From CAZFLD01 sp964519835 (GTDB lineage Bacteria; Spirochaetota; Spirochaetia; DSM-27196; CAZFLD01), in contig CAZFLD010000122.1 of assembly GCA_964519835.1 (NCBI GenBank), positions 1-9,010 on the forward strand: a stretch of 9,010 nucleotides of DNA, written 5' to 3'. Below are positions 7,378 through 9,010 of the stretch, one piece after another. Position numbers and translations under genes: made by a program. How positions within the stretch are numbered: the first letter of the stretch is position 1; each line of letters opens with the position of its first letter. The notes below the pieces were generated by a model. The model was not told the origin of the DNA. It made no database searches and saw only the letters and a program-made list of their open reading frames with translations.

Positions 7378-7383
7378 ATTTTA
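7378..7383 (-). promoter_or_regulatory. Possible -10 box for the transporter operon
   Basis: The minus strand reads TAAAAT, a 5 of 6 match to the -10 consensus. It would place transcription start near 7371, about 45 bases before the first permease ATG. No convincing -35 box stands 16-18 bases upstream, so this may need an activator or may not be a promoter. Confidence 0.3.
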
Positions 7384-7386
7384 TGA

Positions 7387-7411
7387 AGGCGTCGCCTGAG
7401 AGACGGCGCCT
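7387..7411 (-). terminator. Hairpin between the acidic protein gene and the transporter operon
   Basis: AGGCGTCG (7387-7394) pairs with GACGCCT-like bases at 7404-7411 with one weak position and a 9-base loop. It starts 15 bases after the stop codon of the acidic protein gene. On the minus strand the following bases (TTCATAAAAT) are not T-rich enough for a strong intrinsic terminator, so it may be an attenuator or merely a 3'-end structure. Confidence 0.35.
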
Positions 7412-7425
7412 GTGAAATTCCACTT

Positions 7426-7872
7426 CTACCAGGACGAGGATTGGGCCATCAGAAAGGTTGTGCCCATGATTTCCGACGCCAGGTAGATACCTGCCATGCC
7501 GGGGTAGACCATCCAGTAGTCACCTTCCTCGGTTTCGATTCCGATGGAATCGCCGTTGAAAAACTCCTCCTCAGCCTCGAGCTGTGTCATCTCGGAGTCC
7601 AGCGAAAACATATCCGACTGTCCGTCGACGCTTTCAAACGAGAAGAGCAACTGCGCTTCATTTTCCAACCAAACGGTAAAAAAGGCGCCGTCCATCTGCG
7701 GACCCACGAAGTCGACCTGAATCCCGTCGTCGTCCGCTTCGTAGGCCAGGAGACTGGCCTGCGGCATGTTGGACTCGATGATGTCGATGCCAATTTCGTC
7801 ACCGCCACCGGGAGCGAGCAGGAGCAAAAACGTGATAATCCGAAAGATCAGAGTAGCGGAACCAATTGCCAT
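7426..7872 (-). CDS. Hyperacidic small exported or membrane-anchored protein, function unknown
   Basis: I do not recognise a family. The 148-residue product begins with a hydrophobic segment (about 7-20, IFRIITFLLLLA), either a signal peptide or a membrane anchor, followed by Pro-Gly-Gly-Gly-Asp. The rest is a soluble-looking, probably beta-rich domain with aromatic residues. It is extremely acidic: I count about 27 Asp/Glu, one Arg (position 11), and no Lys. There is no cysteine, so it is not a lipoprotein. The reading frame is real because the ATG is preceded at 5 bases by AGGAGG, and a plausible promoter lies further upstream. It sits between an aldo/keto reductase gene and the transporter genes on the same strand, but the gaps and the hairpin after it suggest its own transcript. 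Confidence 0.75.
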   Translation of the reverse strand: MAIGSATLIFRIITFLLLLAPGGGDEIGIDIIESNMPQASLLAYEADDDGIQVDFVGPQMDGAFFTVWLENEAQLLFSFESVDGQSDMFSLDSEMTQLEAEEEFFNGDSIGIETEEGDYWMVYPGMAGIYLASEIMGTTFLMAQSSSW

Positions 7873-7941
7873 AGTGTCCTCCTATGTTCCGATATGAACC
7901 CGACAGCCGCGTGCAGCCGTCCACCGACGCTTTCCTGCGGG

Positions 7942-7970
7942 AATATACGCCGGCGGGACCGTTTTGGCAG
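7942..7970 (-). promoter_or_regulatory. Putative sigma-70 promoter for the hyperacidic protein gene
   Basis: On the minus strand CTGCCA (7965-7970, 4 of 6 to the -35 consensus) and TATATT (7942-7947, 5 of 6 to the -10) are separated by exactly 17 bases. Transcription would start near 7935, giving a leader of about 63 bases that contains the AGGAGG ribosome site at 7878-7883. Confidence 0.45.
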
Positions 7971-7987
7971 CAGAGTCCGCGATAATT

Positions 7988-7997
7988 CCGTTAACGG
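7988..7997. promoter_or_regulatory. 10-bp palindrome upstream of the acidic-protein promoter
   Basis: CCGTTAACGG is a perfect palindrome about 18 bases upstream of the putative -35 box and 8 bases after the reductase stop codon. It is placed like an activator site, but it may be chance. Confidence 0.2.
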
Positions 7998-8005
7998 TTT
8001 GCAAT

Positions 8006-8941
8006 CTAAGACGTTGCCTGCGGATGGCGGTCCGTTACCAAATCACTCAAGTCGGCCGCTCGGGCGTTGCTTTTGACCTGATCGATGTTTTTGCAGCCGG
8101 GAATAACCGCGGTGACCGCAGGGTGCTTGAGGCACCAGGCTAGGGCCCACTCCGCCATGGGCACGCCTTCCGGGACCTCCACGGCGGCAATGCGCTCAAC
8201 CTCTTTGAGGCGCTCGGCGACCTTCTCCGCGTTGTGCCGGCTCCGCACGTCGCTTGCGCCGAATGTGGCGCCGGGCTTGTACTTGCCGCTCAAGTAGCCG
8301 TTTGCAAGGGGCTCTCGGGCAAGGACACCGAGGTGGTGTTCGGTACAGAGGGGCAACACTTTCTCCTCCGGGTCCTGATCCAAGCGGCTGTAGATGAGCT
8401 GGATTGCCTCGGCCCCGACCTCCGGCGCCTTGCCGGTCTGGTAGTCGTTTGTGTTTGCTCCGATAGAGATGCCAAGAAAGCGGACCTTGCCTTGCCGCTT
8501 GAGCCGTGCAAGACGTTCCCACAAATCGTCGTTGTCGAACACGTCGTCGCTTCCGGAGTGGAACTGAAGAAGATCCACGTAGTCGGTCTGAAGCGCCCGA
8601 AGGCTGTCCTCCAGCTGTTTTGTCACGCCGTCGGCGTCCCAGATCTGATCCCGTTCAAAAGGAGCGTGGAACTTGTGGCCGAATTTGGTGGCAATAAACC
8701 AGGAGTCCCGCTCGCCGGGAAACAGTGTGCGTAGGGAGTTGCCGATAAACTGCTCCGAAAGGTGGTCGCCGTAGCACTCGGCGGTGTCGATAAGGGTGAT
8801 GCCCACTTCGCGGACAGCCTTGAACATCTCGTCGACCTCGGCCTGACTAAAGTCTTTGCCCCACTCTCCGCCGAACTGCGCCGTTCCGATGCCCACTACC
8901 GAAACTCTTTCACCCGTACTGCCGAGCCGCCTGTATTTCAT
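8006..8941 (-). CDS. Aldo/keto reductase family oxidoreductase
   Basis: This is probably a cytoplasmic NADP(H)-dependent oxidoreductase that interconverts aldehydes or ketones and alcohols, possibly on sugars. The 311-residue product has the typical barrel length and all four catalytic residues: Asp52 and Tyr57 in LIDTAECYG, Lys86 in IATKFGHK, and His128 in DLLQFHSG. Other family signatures are GKVRFLGIS (151-159) and the cofactor-binding tail IPGCKNIDQVKSNARA (280-295). It looks closest to the IolS/YajO-like 'predicted oxidoreductase' group, which has loose specificity, so no gene symbol is given. The N-terminus (MKYRRLGSTGERVS) is standard for the family and fixes the start at 8941, although no clear ribosome site precedes it. 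It is upstream on the same strand as the transporter and could act on the imported compound, but the 130-base gap and the promoter in it argue for separate transcription. Confidence 0.92.
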   Translation of the reverse strand: MKYRRLGSTGERVSVVGIGTAQFGGEWGKDFSQAEVDEMFKAVREVGITLIDTAECYGDHLSEQFIGNSLRTLFPGERDSWFIATKFGHKFHAPFERDQIWDADGVTKQLEDSLRALQTDYVDLLQFHSGSDDVFDNDDLWERLARLKRQGKVRFLGISIGANTNDYQTGKAPEVGAEAIQLIYSRLDQDPEEKVLPLCTEHHLGVLAREPLANGYLSGKYKPGATFGASDVRSRHNAEKVAERLKEVERIAAVEVPEGVPMAEWALAWCLKHPAVTAVIPGCKNIDQVKSNARAADLSDLVTDRHPQATS

Positions 8942-8979
8942 GTCTATATGCTATCATGCCGTCAAAAGAAAGTGCCAAC

Positions 8980-9010
8980 GCCCCTGTAGTTGAACAACGC
9001 GGCATGTGGG
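8980..9010 (+). other. tRNA-like 5' fragment at the window edge
   Basis: The bases GCCCCTG-TA-GTTG look like a tRNA acceptor strand, the two linking bases and the start of a D-stem, with CAAC (8995-8998) closing the stem. The D-loop would have only two bases, far too short for a normal tRNA, and TGTGGG at the end resembles the start of a T-arm. It could be a deleted tRNA remnant, or a chance match. The window ends before this can be decided. Confidence 0.2.

Noticed and set aside
7441..8076. Plus-strand open frame opposite the acidic protein and the gap
   Set aside because: It is a shadow frame that crosses the gap between two genes. The minus-strand frame has the ribosome site, promoter and leader.
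1..9010. CRISPR array, insertion sequence, phage or defence genes
   Set aside because: No regularly spaced repeats, transposase or integrase motifs, or terminal inverted repeats were seen. The only tandem repeat is the three-unit 10-bp array at 2487-2516.

Overview
The window is about 58% GC and densely coded, and every protein gene has an ordinary, uniform bacterial codon use. The host looks like a free-living bacterium. Two features suggest, weakly, a GC-rich spirochaete or a relative: the solute-binding protein has a non-lipoprotein leader ending in an 'FARG'-type motif, and the transporter operon runs permease, permease, binding protein with no ATPase. Several exported proteins are strongly acidic (one has about 27 Asp/Glu and a single basic residue), which would suit a saline or alkaline habitat. 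Both points are inference; no marker gene is present.

Layout. At the left edge a small membrane-anchored coiled-coil protein (25-381, minus) is divergent from a secreted endonuclease/exonuclease/phosphatase-family nuclease (542-2332, plus). A 190-base convergent gap (2333-2522) holds a long-stem hairpin and three tandem 10-bp repeats. All genes to the right lie on the minus strand. In transcription order they are an aldo/keto reductase (8941-8006), a very acidic small exported protein of unknown function (7872-7426), two ABC sugar-type permeases that overlap (7325-6132 and 6142-5249), a family 1 solute-binding protein (5211-3874), a strong intrinsic terminator (3776-3811), and a cytoplasmic type I phosphodiesterase/nucleotide pyrophosphatase-like enzyme (3740-2523).

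How the genes may work together. The core is a CUT1-type importer for a sugar, polyol or phospho-sugar. Its ATPase is not in the window and must be supplied elsewhere. The metal-dependent phosphodiesterase just behind the terminator could process an imported phosphodiester or phospho-sugar, and would be made at lower level by read-through. A dyad next to a plausible -10 box upstream of the first permease is a candidate repressor operator. The secreted nuclease on the other side could liberate nucleotides outside the cell. No phage, transposon, CRISPR array or defence system was found, and I see no clearly undescribed system. The best leads are the hyperacidic orphan protein, the permease with two extra membrane helices, the helically phased repeat cluster, and a tRNA-like fragment at the right edge.
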